Origin: Candidatus Scalindua sp.
GTDB taxonomy: Bacteria > Planctomycetota > Brocadiia > Brocadiales > Scalinduaceae
Assembly (NCBI GenBank): GCA_021776915.1
Contig: JAIQZU010000081.1
Coordinates: forward strand, 1-64,000
Length of the DNA: 64,000 nucleotides
Direction of reading: 5' to 3'
The translations under genes were made by a program, and so were the position numbers. The notes beneath the pieces were generated by a model. The model had not been told where the DNA came from and ran no database searches. It saw only the letters and a list, made by a program, of their open reading frames with translations. Below are positions 8,816-16,857 of the stretch, piece after piece. The first letter of the stretch is position 1, and each line of letters begins with the position of its first letter.

Positions 8816-9152
8816 TGTATTTATCCATCTGTATCTATATTCTCACCTGTCACATTTCTCCGTTTCCCCCATTCTTACCTCTATCCTCTGCGTCCAAATT
8901 TCTTTTTTTTAACTTCAGTAATTCTCCGTGTCTTTCCGTAGTTAAATATTTCTTTTGCCTTTTGCCTTTAACCACAGTTTCCCTTTGCGCTCTCAGCGAC
9001 TTTGCGGTGAATTTGTTTTTTTCGTGATTTTTCGTGTCTTTCGTGGTTAAATCTATCACTTTTACCACATTTTAAATATCTTCAAAAAGATAGTTTTGCT
9101 TGTTTATACGAGTAAGGTTTTCATAGAATAAGTTTCTTTTATAGGGGTATAA
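8816..9152. other. Intergenic region made of degenerate repeat sequence
   Basis: About 340 bases with no gene. It contains phrases such as CTCTGCGTCC, TCTCAGCGACTTTGCGGTGAA and TTTCGTGTCTTTCGTGGTTAAA, which resemble those at 24290-24390 and 23490-23510. This looks like a degenerate dispersed repeat rather than coding sequence. Confidence 0.5.
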
Positions 9153-10064
9153 ATGCCGCCACGTAAGAAAAAAGGTGAAAAAAAGAACATTCTGATTGTT
9201 AAAGAAGAATCATCTGAGTATAGAACTAAGTTACAAATTGATTGTAATAGAACATGTGACTGTGGGCCTACACATATAAATTGCTTAACAGCTAAGGAAT
9301 GGTTGAAATCTCAACTCGGTGTTTGGAAATTTACTTATGAGAAGAGAGATGTTAGAGATAAGAAAGTTCACCCTGCGACTTTCCCAATTTCTCTGTCAAA
9401 GAAAGTGATGGAGCTTTTTACCCACAAAGGTGAGTTAGTTGTAGACCCTTTTGTTGGAAGTGGAACTACTTTAGTTACTGCAAACGATCTTGATCGCAAT
9501 GCTATTGGTTTTGATCTTTGTAGGCCATATATTGAACTATGTAAATCAAGGCTTCAACAAGGAAGTCTTTTTAATAGTTCTCAGCAAATTGCTGTTGAAG
9601 ACAATTCAAGAAATATTTCAAAATATATCAAAAAGGAATCAATTTCACTCTTATGGACTTCCCCTCCTTATGCAAATTTGCTGAATAGAAAAAGAACAAA
9701 CAAATCAAGGCGCGACAGAAAAAATGATCAACTCGGAAAAGTAGAGCAATATTCTCAAGACCCAAATGATTTAGGCACAATGGCACTAGAGGAATATTCT
9801 AAAGCCATGGGTGATATTTATGAGGATCTACTTCCTTTGCTGAAACCAAAAGCTCATTGTGTAATAAATATCCCAGATATGTGGTGGGAAAACCAAAGAA
9901 TTACACTTCATGTCTCGTTGATTGATGAATTACGAAAGCGTGGATACGAATTGAGGAATGTAATTATTTGGGATAGAACAAATATAGTAAATAGAATCGA
10001 TATTTTTGGATGGCCTAGTAATTATATAACTATGGGTTATTTCCTTAAAATATGTTTGAATTAA
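9153..10064 (+). CDS. Site-specific DNA methyltransferase (N4-cytosine or N6-adenine)
   Basis: 303 residues. The SAM-binding motif DPFVGSGTT (residues 98-106) precedes the catalytic motif TSPPY (169-173), so the order is motif I then motif IV, with the presumed target-recognition part last. Ser in the catalytic motif favours N4-cytosine methylation, by analogy with SPPY enzymes. An N-terminal CxC...C cluster (CNRTCDCG...INC) could bind metal. The end (WPSNYITMGYFLKICLN) resembles the usual NYIT segment but stops abruptly, so a slight C-terminal truncation or late frameshift is possible. It is followed by a zinc-ribbon protein and a PD-(D/E)XK protein, which suggests a small restriction-modification or defence set. 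Confidence 0.8.
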   Translation: MPPRKKKGEKKNILIVKEESSEYRTKLQIDCNRTCDCGPTHINCLTAKEWLKSQLGVWKFTYEKRDVRDKKVHPATFPISLSKKVMELFTHKGELVVDPFVGSGTTLVTANDLDRNAIGFDLCRPYIELCKSRLQQGSLFNSSQQIAVEDNSRNISKYIKKESISLLWTSPPYANLLNRKRTNKSRRDRKNDQLGKVEQYSQDPNDLGTMALEEYSKAMGDIYEDLLPLLKPKAHCVINIPDMWWENQRITLHVSLIDELRKRGYELRNVIIWDRTNIVNRIDIFGWPSNYITMGYFLKICLN

Positions 10065-10119
10065 AAGTTGGTTGTACTTACTTAATTTCTGGGCGTAAAT
10101 CCTTTAAAACTTTTCAATT

Positions 10120-10323
10120 ATGAAAAAAAATATCGAAAAAGAAGAAACTGCGTATGAAGTCTGTAATCATTGTGGAAAAAACGTTGCGTCTACTTCAGGT
10201 CTTTTTGTTAATAGAGTTCCGGACTTCAATGATTTTTTTACTAGGATCGATAACGAACTTAAATATCCTTTAGGCGACTTTGTCTGTAGAATTTGCGATG
10301 CAAAAAACAGTGACAACCAGTAA
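10120..10323 (+). CDS. Small zinc-ribbon-like protein
   Basis: 67 residues with two knuckles, CNHC (about 17-20) and CRIC (about 56-59), spaced as in a small zinc ribbon. The protein begins with a charged stretch and ends CDAKNSDNQ. It lies between a DNA methyltransferase and a PD-(D/E)XK nuclease-like gene; its stop codon is one base before the chosen ATG of the next gene, so the two are translationally coupled. I do not recognise the family. A role as a DNA-binding or specificity partner of the neighbours is inference from context only. Confidence 0.6.
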   Translation: MKKNIEKEETAYEVCNHCGKNVASTSGLFVNRVPDFNDFFTRIDNELKYPLGDFVCRICDAKNSDNQ

Positions 10324-10324
10324 A

Positions 10325-11347
10325 ATGAACTCTATTTCTGAGAAAACCATCGAAGATATTCTAACCGCAGACAAGTCAATATTAGCAGAGATTTTAGGTA
10401 CATCTTCTGTTGACCTTAGTTTAATAGCGCGTCAGAAAACAGTCCCCTCTGGTAAACTGGATTTACTTTATTTATCCAATGATGAATTGTTACTAATTGA
10501 ACTAAAAGTAGTTGACTTTTATGATGAAGTAATAAATCAAATAAACGGTTATCATTTTGATTTGCAGGAATTACAGAAGCAAAATAAACTAATTCACTCT
10601 GATATAAAGAAAATAGTACTGGTACCAAAAGCAAAACCTATTTATTCTCAAATTTGTGAAAGAGAAAACATAAGAATTATTACCTTTAATCCTGAAGATG
10701 TCCTTTCAAAGTTTTATGAACACTTTAAAGAATTATCTCATTTTTTGACAATTCAGGCCGGCGATTATGGTGTGGTGCGGTTGGGGTTACTGAATACTAC
10801 TTTGAAGTTATTAGGAGACGGTTTATGTCTTGAAGATATTAGCAAGAAACAAAATAAATCTGCCAAAACAATTAAAAATAGAATTTCCGTAGCTTCATTA
10901 TTAAACCTTGTAGTTAAATTCAAAAATGAGTATTTTTTGACCGACTTAGGAAATCAATTTAATGAGATGAGGGAAAACACTAATGACAGATTAAGCCAGG
11001 CACAAATGGAGTTATTGGCAAATTTTATAAAAGAAAATCCATTTTATTCATCGATTACCTTCACCATCTTTTCATTAATTGAAACAGTCTTTGTTTTATC
11101 TAAAAATACCTATCCTGTCCCAAAAGATGCGGTTAAGGATTATTTTGTGAAATCAGTAGGGAAAACCTCCACTTGGAAAACAGAGAGAGCGAGAGAAACG
11201 GCAACATATATCTTTTCTAATTATGCTTGTGAATTGGAATATTTAGTGAAAATAAACAATCAATTTTACATATCGCCAAAGGGGATACAAGCAATATTAC
11301 TATTACAGCTTAACCGTTCAATAAAATTAATTGAAAGCAGAAAATAA
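10325..11347 (+). CDS. PD-(D/E)XK nuclease-like protein with winged-helix region
   Basis: 340 residues from the ATG at 10325, which directly follows the stop of the zinc-ribbon gene; alternative starts at 10280 and 10298 would overlap it. The N-terminal part contains a nuclease-like core: GKLDLLYLSNDELLLIELKV, giving Asp46, Glu59 and Lys61 as D...ExK residues. A middle region (about 140-210) reads as a winged helix: LEDISKKQNKSAKTIKNRI, followed by a strand-rich FKNEYFLTDLGNQF wing. The C-terminal 100 residues are unassigned. With the adjacent methyltransferase it could be the restriction half of an R-M system; a defence nuclease of another kind is equally compatible. Confidence 0.65.
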   Translation: MNSISEKTIEDILTADKSILAEILGTSSVDLSLIARQKTVPSGKLDLLYLSNDELLLIELKVVDFYDEVINQINGYHFDLQELQKQNKLIHSDIKKIVLVPKAKPIYSQICERENIRIITFNPEDVLSKFYEHFKELSHFLTIQAGDYGVVRLGLLNTTLKLLGDGLCLEDISKKQNKSAKTIKNRISVASLLNLVVKFKNEYFLTDLGNQFNEMRENTNDRLSQAQMELLANFIKENPFYSSITFTIFSLIETVFVLSKNTYPVPKDAVKDYFVKSVGKTSTWKTERARETATYIFSNYACELEYLVKINNQFYISPKGIQAILLLQLNRSIKLIESRK

Positions 11348-11353
11348 AACTAG

Positions 11354-11976
11354 GCTGGATAAAAAACAATCGTCTTGGAAATGTTAGAGGGATTGGTAAT
11401 ACGTTAGAAGATTTATTGGATATTGAAGAAAATAATTTACCGATTCCAAATGCTGCAGAATGAAAACTTAAATCACAGCGAGCATGCCTTACTGAAATGT
11501 TACGTGTACTAAAAAATGACGGTGCTATTTTCTACAATCACAAATGGCGTGTTCAAGGAGGATTGCTACAAGACAGGCAAGATATTATTTCAGGTTTTCC
11601 GGTTAGGCAAATCATCATTTGGAGACGCAAAGGCGGAATTAACTTTAATCCAGGTTATTTCCTGCCCACATACGAGGTTATCTATATCATCGCCAAGCCA
11701 AAATTCAAGCTTGCACCAAAGGCTAATGCATACGGAGATATTTGGGAGTTCACGCAGGATATGAACAACCCACATCCCGCCCCCTTCCCACAAGAGTTAA
11801 TTGAAAGAATTATTAGTAGTACCAAAGCCGAGGTTATTCTAGACCCATTTATGGGTAGCGGTACTACCGCCACTGTCGCCAAGAAACTAAACCGTCACTA
11901 TATCGGTATTGATGCTGCACCTGAGTATTGTAAGATGGCTGAAAAACGATTGAACGGCGAGGATTGGCAAGCTTGA
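11354..11976 (+). pseudogene. Relic fusion of a MvaI/BcnI-like endonuclease fragment and a truncated DNA methyltransferase
   Basis: One frame, interrupted by TGA at 11461, reads first as a piece of a MvaI/BcnI-type restriction enzyme: GWIKNNRLGNVRGIGNTLED, then LLDIEENNLPIPN, and after the stop KLKSQRA, where the family expects E-x-K. It runs directly into a methyltransferase C-terminal part: EMLRVLKNDGAIFYNH, then AYGDIWEF and DPFMGSGTTATVAKKLNRHYIGID. In this class the SAM motif comes last, and the N-terminal catalytic DPPY/NPPY half is absent. The whole is therefore a deletion product joining the remains of two genes from another R-M system. An ATG at 11497 could still make a 159-residue methyltransferase fragment, but it would lack the catalytic motif. 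Confidence 0.7.
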
Positions 11977-12231
11977 AAAACGATAAAGAGGTAAGAAGGA
12001 AACCGTCTAGCTAAGCTTGAATCAAAGGGAAGAAATGAGGGCCAAGCCTAACCTATTGACAAATGATTCAATCCACTCCTAATATAAATCCTTGATTTAA
12101 CAGAAGGCAATATGCTAATTTCGAGGGGCGTTCTACTTATTTCTATGAATAAATAATCCTGTATTGTGTCCCGGTTATTAAAGAGGACAGAACAAATTAT
12201 GGTTTTTCTGCAGACTAAGCTATCTAAATTT

Positions 12232-12849
12232 CTAAGTATACTGTTTCCGTATTTTATCTTTATCTAAACGCTTCTCAATAACCTGTGTTGAAACCTCAAA
12301 TTTCTTCGCGAGTTTTGCTGCTATTAGATCCCAGGCAAAATCCCAGTTTTCTTTGAATGAGATTTCCTTCTCACGAATAGATTTGACATAAGATAAGGTA
12401 AGTTTCTCCAGATGTTCATGGGGAACTAGAACTAGACCTCCAAACGCATACGCCTGGTATTCTAACCAGCTATGGTTTTTTTCAGAAATTGAGTTTATGA
12501 AATTCTTCCATTCTTTTAGATTCTGGAAATTTGCTTTTTGATAGATTTCCTTGTGAAGCATGATGTGACCAACTTCGTGGGCTAAAGTAAATCTATATCG
12601 GCCCGGACGGCTCGTGTAAACGAATTCATCCACATAGATACTTGTTAGATCGCTCGAAGTAAAGCCGTCCACCTCAAAACTCTGGTGTAAGCCGGGTAAT
12701 GGAATGATGTCTTTTTCCATCTGAAATTCAATGATTTCTTCAATTGGAACAGGTATTTCTCTATTTGGATGATATTGCTTTAAGAAGTTATCTGCAATGT
12801 TCCTAATATCCTCGTGGGAGATAATGGGGATTTCTATACCGTTTTCCAC
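12232..12849 (-). CDS. ImmA/IrrE-family metallopeptidase
   Basis: 205 residues with the zinc-protease signature LAHEVGHIMLH (HExxH at about 91-95). ImmA/IrrE peptidases cleave a partner XRE-type repressor, switching on genes for mobile elements, stress or toxin-antitoxin functions. The gene lies two bases after the stop of the XRE regulator at 12852-13226, so both are co-expressed from the operator-bearing promoter at 13.25 kb. The C-terminal third is basic and helical. No further gene follows in this direction, so what the pair controls besides itself is not visible here. Confidence 0.85.
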   Translation of the reverse strand: MENGIEIPIISHEDIRNIADNFLKQYHPNREIPVPIEEIIEFQMEKDIIPLPGLHQSFEVDGFTSSDLTSIYVDEFVYTSRPGRYRFTLAHEVGHIMLHKEIYQKANFQNLKEWKNFINSISEKNHSWLEYQAYAFGGLVLVPHEHLEKLTLSYVKSIREKEISFKENWDFAWDLIAAKLAKKFEVSTQVIEKRLDKDKIRKQYT

Positions 12850-12851
12850 AA

Positions 12852-13226
12852 TTAAGCTCCCCGAAGTTTCTTAATTAATTCTTCTAGTTTTTCGTTTGGA
12901 ACCTTTTGGCCACGCAGAGTTCGAAAAAGAATTGGCAACTTGTCCTCGATCTTCCTTCCTGACATTAGATCATCAGGGATTCTTCCAGTTTCCGCAGCTG
13001 CTAAATCAAAAAATGTGTACCATTCGTCAGAACCCTTCTTAATTCTTAGAAGTTTAGCATATTCTTCAAGTTTTTCTCTGCTTTGTGGAGGTGGTAAAAT
13101 CCCCCGTTCCAACTTACTAATATTACCTGGATCCAACTCGCTTTCAAAACAAAACTGTCGCAAGGTCTTCTTTAGAGCAATCCTGCGTTCCTTAAAAAAA
13201 TTACCAAATCTACTGGCATTGGACAT
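12852..13226 (-). CDS. XRE-family transcriptional regulator paired with ImmA peptidase
   Basis: 124 residues. The N-terminal HTH is typical of XRE/Cro regulators: FFKERRIALKKTLRQFCFES, then ELDPGNISKLERGILPPP. The C-terminal part (about 70-124) is specific to a subset that pairs with metallopeptidases. A strong GGAGGTGAT precedes the ATG. The promoter region contains a perfect palindrome that overlaps the -10 element (13251-13273), consistent with autorepression relieved when the neighbouring ImmA-like peptidase cleaves the repressor. That mechanism is inferred from the family. Confidence 0.85.
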   Translation of the reverse strand: MSNASRFGNFFKERRIALKKTLRQFCFESELDPGNISKLERGILPPPQSREKLEEYAKLLRIKKGSDEWYTFFDLAAAETGRIPDDLMSGRKIEDKLPILFRTLRGQKVPNEKLEELIKKLRGA

Positions 13227-13250
13227 ATATCACCTCCATTTCCTTTCATA

Positions 13251-13273
13251 ATGTTGTATTTATTATACAACAT
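13251..13273 (-). promoter_or_regulatory. Operator palindrome overlapping the XRE/ImmA promoter
   Basis: ATGTTGTA at 13251-13258 and TACAACAT at 13266-13273 form a perfect 8-bp inverted repeat with a 7-bp spacer. Read on the minus strand, TTGTGT, 16 bases and TATAAT form a promoter whose -10 lies inside the palindrome. The XRE start codon is about 25 bases downstream. Binding of the XRE protein here would block its own promoter. Confidence 0.65.
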
Positions 13274-13420
13274 AGTAATATAAACACAACACATATTCCA
13301 TATTTTTTTAATAGAGCGTCAGTTTCGGTGTCTGATCAAAAAAATACTTGCCTGATTTCTTTCTGAGTTTATAATCGGTAGCTTAATATATTTTTAACAC
13401 AAAAATAGCCAGAAAATAGT

Positions 13421-13469
13421 CGAGGCATCTTGCCTCGGAATTACAAATGGTCAGGCAGGATGCCTGACC
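13421..13469. repeat. Two short hairpins
   Basis: CGAGGCA-TCT-TGCCTCG at 13421-13437 and GGTCAGGCA-GGA-TGCCTGACC at 13449-13469 are perfect stems. They sit in the otherwise featureless 13.28-13.49 kb gap and may be repeat remnants. Confidence 0.6.
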
Positions 13470-13492
13470 TATATTATTAATTTTCATCACTC

Positions 13493-14144
13493 GTGGTGCC
13501 ACTTAGGCATGAAGGTTTTATATGGTATTTTAATCTTTTTAGATTTGAGGTTTTAAATACGAGAAAATTCTTGTTGTTAAATATCCTGATTACGTCATTT
13601 GTGTTTCTTCCAGCCGCGGTTATTCAGTCGGCAAATGGAGAAGTAAGGCTGCGGACTACGTATAAAAGCCTGTACAAGGCAGACCATGAAGGTTTACAGA
13701 ATTTGCTAATTGGAAAATTTGGTAACAACCAGAAAGACGGCAGGATAATAGACCACAATTATAAATCGGAAACTATAGATGGTGATAAAGTAGTGATAGA
13801 TAATTTTACCGGCCTGATGTGGCACCAGTCCGGCTCTACAGGTTTTGTGATTACCAGGCAGAAGTCAGAAGAACGGATATGCCGGATTTCGCAACTGGAG
13901 ATTGCCGACTCTGGAAGAAGCCGCTTCTTTGCTGAAACCAGGCAAGGAGGGTAGCATCCTGTACATAGACCCAATCTTTGACAGTACCCAGAAGTATCTC
14001 TGGACAGGTGATATTTATAAAAAAGATGACCGGTGGTTTGTTGACCTTGACCAGGGTAATTTTACCTGGAGCAGTAAGTATCTTTACGGCTTCAACAGAA
14101 ACCTGAGAGCCAACTTCGTCCGTCCTGTTAGCTCCGCCAATTAA
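13493..14144 (+). pseudogene. Frameshifted secreted DUF1566/Lcl-domain protein
   Basis: The first frame (to 13954) gives a signal-peptide-like segment (NTRKFLLLNILITSFVFLP), a linker and the DUF1566 beginning GDKVVIDNFTGLMWHQSGS. It then loses frame near 13848. The conserved NWRLPTLEEAASLLKP and the ending NFVRPVSSAN occur in another frame (about 13880-14144), and a short DYQAE fragment lies in the third frame between them. By comparison with the intact domain of the caspase-like gene, where the same parts are joined by about 20 residues, at least two frameshifts or a small deletion have broken it. The initiator codon is unclear. Confidence 0.75.
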
Positions 14145-14158
14145 TACCGACAGTCGTA

Positions 14159-14908
14159 TCAATGCATTGTCTTGCCGCCGTCGACTGTCAAACAGTTGCC
14201 GGTCACAAAGTCAGACCAGTCAGAGGCATAAAAGAGGACGGCTTTAGCGATGTCTATGGGCAGGGCGATACGCTTAAGCGGTGTCTCTGCGGCTATCATC
14301 CTCTGCACACGAGGGGGAGCGTGAGGCGTTCTCTTTGCTAATGTAAATCCCGCGTTTATTAAGTTTACGGTTATTCCAAAACTACCTATATCTATTGCAA
14401 GGCTCCTTGTAAACCCCACCAATGCTGACTGAGCCGTTATGTAACTGCCATATCCTTTTACCGGATCATTAACTATATTATCCATTATGTTTATGATCCT
14501 TCCCCACTTATTCTTTTCCATCTCACCAATAACCGCTTGAGAGCAATTGTACGCCCCTTTTATTATTCCGTTCAGGTCTTCCTCGTATTCATTCCATTTA
14601 GTTTCTTCAAAGGATTTTCTCTTTATAGCACTATGTGCATTGTTCACCAGGATGTCTATACTGCCAAATTTCTTGACAGTTTCCTTAACCATTTTATTCA
14701 CACTTGCCTTTGAGGTCACATCAGCCTGCCATGCCATGGCCTTCCCGCCGCTGTTTCCTATCCTCTTCAAAACTGATTCGGCATTCTTCTTGCTTTTTAA
14801 ATAGTTAACAGTTACCGATGCGCCTTCAGATGCCAGAAGTTCAGCAATTGCACTCCCTCTGTCGCTGCTTGCTCCCGTTACGATTGCAACTTTACCTTTT
14901 AGTTTCAA
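14159..14908 (-). CDS. SDR-family protein with altered catalytic and cofactor residues
   Basis: About 249 residues from a TTG at 14908 that has AGAGG eight bases upstream and starts directly at LKGKVAIVTGASS. The fold is a classical short-chain dehydrogenase: an N-terminal Rossmann strand, DILVNNAH, GRIINIMDN, SYITAQSALVGFTRSLA and a C-terminal TGNCLTVDGG. Several key residues differ from the norm: the glycine motif reads TGASSDRG, the active-site YxxxK reads YITAQ (Gln for Lys), and the Ser of the NISS segment is absent. It resembles 3-oxoacyl-ACP reductase or enoyl reductase relatives in length, but activity is doubtful. The stretch upstream of the start carries a copy of hairpin module B. 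Confidence 0.7.
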   Translation of the reverse strand: MKLKGKVAIVTGASSDRGSAIAELLASEGASVTVNYLKSKKNAESVLKRIGNSGGKAMAWQADVTSKASVNKMVKETVKKFGSIDILVNNAHSAIKRKSFEETKWNEYEEDLNGIIKGAYNCSQAVIGEMEKNKWGRIINIMDNIVNDPVKGYGSYITAQSALVGFTRSLAIDIGSFGITVNLINAGFTLAKRTPHAPPRVQRMIAAETPLKRIALPIDIAKAVLFYASDWSDFVTGNCLTVDGGKTMH

Positions 14909-14946
14909 AGTAATAACCTCTTTTTTTAAAAAAAAATAGACACTAA

Positions 14947-14975
14947 TTCCCCCCCGGACAAACAGCGCCGAGGGC
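14947..14975 (-). repeat. Hairpin module B
   Basis: A minus-strand copy of the CCTCGG...CCGGGG module, here directly 5' of the SDR gene and within its mRNA leader. Confidence 0.65.
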
Positions 14976-15130
14976 GAGTAAAAGGCACACATTTACACTA
15001 ATGAACTTTGATTTAATTCTTACCTCATATGATAATATATTAACTTATTAACAGTACTTTGCTTTTAAATAAGGACTTTTTTTGATAGAAGTTAAATTTA
15101 ATTTTTGAATAAAATAACAAACTGATGTCT

Positions 15131-15310
15131 AAAGGAGTCGATCCCAAGGGTAAAGCTAGTTTTACCTCGCACTACGAGTGCCTAATTTAGTCAGCCCCCT
15201 TGGGATTGATTATCGGAAGAATCAATTAGAAAGCCGTCCTGCGAGGACCGATATGAGGACATTGCCGATAATACTCCAGACCTCTTTAGAATTTAACCTG
15301 TAATATCAAA
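15131..15310 (+). ncRNA. Candidate bridge RNA of the IS110 element
   Basis: The non-coding part upstream of the transposase folds by eye into two large stem-loops. Stem 1 pairs GATCCCAAGGG (about 15140-15150) with CCCTTGGGATT (about 15197-15207) and encloses smaller hairpins (GCACT-ACG-AGTGC). Stem 2 pairs ATTATCGG (15209-15216) with CCGATAAT (15265-15272) and encloses GTCC-TGCGA-GGAC (15236-15248). IS110 elements are known to encode a bridge RNA in this position, with separate target- and donor-binding loops. The ends are approximate and no transcription evidence exists. Confidence 0.55.
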
Positions 15311-15323
15311 GAAAGGAGCTTTT

Positions 15324-16547
15324 ATGAACTCACTATTCGTCGGCATCGATTGGGCTAGTCAACATCATGACATCTGTATAATGCACGATGATGGCTCTGC
15401 TTTTAAAGAATTTCGCATCAGCAATGACTCTGATGGTTTTGCCCATTTAGATGCACAACTTAAACCTTTTTTAAAAGAACAAATACTTATTTGCATTGAA
15501 ACTAACCACGGCCTTTTATTTGAACATCTACTACAATTTAATTATCGACTTTTCCCTATCAACCCCGGGGCTTTGGTTGACTACCGCAAAACAGATAACT
15601 TAGCCAAAAACAAAAATGACAAACTCGATGCCAGGCTTCTTGCTGACTACATCAGAAAAGACAGACATCGCCTTAGGGAGCATAAGGTGAACTCCGAATC
15701 TACTCAAATCATAAAACTCTTAACCGAAGATCGCCAGCGTCTTCTCAAAGAAAAAATCCGCATGGAACTCCAATTAATCGATACTCTTAAACTCTACTTC
15801 CCTGCTGCACTAAAGCTCTTTTCTGACATCACTAATAAAATATCGTTAGCCTTTCTTTCTCAATATCCAACTCCTGAAAAAGCAAACAAGCTGACATTAA
15901 AGAGATTTCAATCTTTTCTTAAAAAATATAAATACACTAAACCTCAACGCGCGGAGGAAATATTCTCTGTTTTACAACAAGATTATCCCATCGCTCCTGA
16001 AATTTTTGTCCAGGCTAAAGAACGTTTTGTCAAAGCCATAATTCCTCAAATCCTTGTTGTCATTCAACAGCTTGACGACTATGATCGTGAAATAAAAAAA
16101 CATTACGATCTTCACCCTGACAAATACATATTCAACACTCTCCCAGGTGTCGGAAAAGACATCGGCCCACGCTTACTATCCTGCTTCGGTGACCGTAGAG
16201 ATCGCTTTGCTCACTTTAATGATGTCCAATGCATGGCAGGAACTGCTCCGGTTACAAGGAAAAGTGGTCGTTCCTGCCATGTCTTTTTTCGTTTTGCTTG
16301 CAATAAAATATTTCGTAATGTTGTTGACCAAATGGCCTTCGCCAGTTTGCAACGTTCACTTTGGGCTAAAAATTACTATGATCAATTAAGAAAGAAAGGG
16401 AACTCCCATCGTTCCGCACATAGGTCTCTGGCAAATAAATGGATTAAGATTATCCATCAATTGTGGGTAACTCGTACTACTTATGATGAAAATTATCATT
16501 TAGCTCAAATTGCGAAGAGAGCTTTAGCTAAAAAAATAGCTATTTAA
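15324..16547 (+). CDS. IS110-family transposase (DEDD)
   Basis: 407 residues behind a GAAAGGAGC site. The N-terminal RuvC-like domain carries the DEDD residues: GIDWA (Asp8), CIETNH (Glu), and KNDKLDARLLADY (Asp pair). The C-terminal Transposase_20 part begins NTLPGVGKDIGPRLLSCFGD and includes GTAPVTRKSGRS with the expected Ser. These enzymes recombine donor and target DNA guided by a bridge RNA. The frame is intact from start to stop, and the element has both ends, so it may still be active. Confidence 0.93.
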   Translation: MNSLFVGIDWASQHHDICIMHDDGSAFKEFRISNDSDGFAHLDAQLKPFLKEQILICIETNHGLLFEHLLQFNYRLFPINPGALVDYRKTDNLAKNKNDKLDARLLADYIRKDRHRLREHKVNSESTQIIKLLTEDRQRLLKEKIRMELQLIDTLKLYFPAALKLFSDITNKISLAFLSQYPTPEKANKLTLKRFQSFLKKYKYTKPQRAEEIFSVLQQDYPIAPEIFVQAKERFVKAIIPQILVVIQQLDDYDREIKKHYDLHPDKYIFNTLPGVGKDIGPRLLSCFGDRRDRFAHFNDVQCMAGTAPVTRKSGRSCHVFFRFACNKIFRNVVDQMAFASLQRSLWAKNYYDQLRKKGNSHRSAHRSLANKWIKIIHQLWVTRTTYDENYHLAQIAKRALAKKIAI

Positions 16548-16604
16548 TTAGTTCTCAAAAATTAAATTTAACTTCTGTCAAAAAAAAGATTGTCACAGAA
16601 AGAC

Positions 16605-16729
16605 TAAATTGAGCGAATTTATATTACATGCCGTTGTAGCCGCTGGCTTTAGCCTGAGTTTTTCACCACTTGATGGGTTTACGTAAGTTACGCAACCTCA
16701 AGGTTGCGGCTACGAAATCGCTCAATATA
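16605..16729. repeat. Repeat family C, 125-bp inverted-repeat element (copy 1)
   Basis: The ends TAAATTGAGCGA and TCGCTCAATATA are inverted repeats. The interior includes GTAGCCGC...GCGGCTAC pairing and the phrase CACCACTTGATGGGTT. A second copy of the same length lies in the opposite orientation at 57098-57222. It begins only about 20 bases after the IS110 element. Confidence 0.85.
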
Positions 16730-16785
16730 GGTCTTAATAACAAGTAAATTTAATGTCCTTCTCGCAAACTTTCTTCGTAAACATG

Positions 16786-16843
16786 CCCAACCTCTCTTTC
16801 GAGAGGATTCCAGAATTGGAATCCTCTCGAAAGAGAGGTTGGG
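16786..16843. repeat. Palindromic repeat family A (perfect copy)
   Basis: A 58-bp perfect palindrome: two 27-base arms around the loop GAAT. It lies immediately downstream of the metallo-beta-lactamase-fold gene and may also act as a transcription terminator for it. Confidence 0.9.
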
Positions 16844-16857
16844 TTTTGATGAAAAAC

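Larger units (their letters stand above)
15077..16587 (+). mobile_element. IS110-family insertion sequence with long terminal inverted repeats
   Basis: The left end at about 15077-15108 and the right end at about 16555-16587 are inverted repeats of roughly 32 bases, sharing AGAAGTTAAATTTAATTTTT and an adjoining T7/T8 run, with one mismatch. Inside are about 220 bases of structured non-coding DNA and then a DEDD transposase; only about 40 bases follow the gene. No target duplication is apparent, as expected for the family. The element appears intact. Confidence 0.8.

Noticed and set aside
13421-13469. CRISPR-like repeat pair
   Set aside because: The two hairpins differ in sequence and there is no regular spacer pattern; no CRISPR array or cas gene is in the window.
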